The position numbers and the translations under genes are program-made. 5,280 nucleotides of DNA from H2-BAC3 sp045863035 (GTDB lineage Bacteria > Bacteroidota > Ignavibacteria > Ignavibacteriales > Ignavibacteriaceae): NCBI GenBank assembly GCA_045863035.1, contig BTUV01000152.1:1-5280 (forward strand). The letters are read 5' to 3'. A model generated the notes under the pieces. It saw nothing but the letters and a program-made list of their open reading frames with translations, ran no database searches and had not been told where the DNA came from. Shown in pieces: positions 5,280 through 5,280 of this stretch (position 1 is the stretch's first letter; each line of letters begins with the position of its first letter).

Positions 5280-5280
5280 A

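Larger units (their letters stand above)
4487..5280. other. Long stretch without an intact recognisable gene
   Basis: These 794 bases upstream of ugd hold the ugd promoter and leader, one small apparently broken minus-strand frame (4658-4890), and a repeat- and palindrome-rich part from 4978 to 5143. About 100 bases of plain AT-rich sequence follow, and then a hairpin at the right end. Stops are frequent in all six frames outside the small frame. No tRNA, rRNA or other known RNA was recognised. Confidence 0.65.

Overview
The window looks like chromosome from a bacterium of the Fibrobacteres-Chlorobi-Bacteroidetes (FCB) group, most likely on the Chlorobi/Ignavibacteria side. This placement is an inference. 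It rests on the style of the YidC N-terminus (MDRQTTLAFLLIGLI), a Lys in place of the usual Arg in the YidC groove, the L34 sequence, and TAnnTTTG-type promoter boxes upstream of two genes. All recognisable genes lie on the minus strand.

Right to left (the direction of transcription), the layout is as follows. (1) 4487-5280 is a 794-base stretch without an intact recognisable gene. At its right edge is a terminator-like hairpin for a minus-strand gene outside the window. It also holds a palindrome- and repeat-rich segment (about 4978-5143) and a small, apparently frameshifted reading frame (4658-4890). (2) ugd (3161-4486) encodes a complete UDP-glucose 6-dehydrogenase. (3) 2671-3160 is a 490-base intergenic stretch. 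It contains a short-period repeat block (9-bp GGAC array plus duplicated CTACTTTGCG modules), an AT-rich iteron-like segment, and the promoter of the next operon. (4) The conserved cluster rpmH - rnpA - yidD - yidC (2670 down to 1) encodes ribosomal protein L34, the RNase P protein, the YidD insertion factor and the YidC/Oxa1 membrane insertase. The first three genes are almost fused: a 2-base gap, then a 4-base GTGA overlap. yidC starts after a 42-base gap and runs off the left edge.

The four-gene cluster is a standard bacterial housekeeping arrangement that couples ribosome and tRNA maturation with membrane protein insertion. ugd is separate and would supply UDP-glucuronate for surface polysaccharide. 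No clearly new biological system is visible. The parts most worth a second look are the non-coding repeats on either side of ugd, the broken small gene, and the dense non-ATG start arrangement in rpmH-rnpA-yidD.
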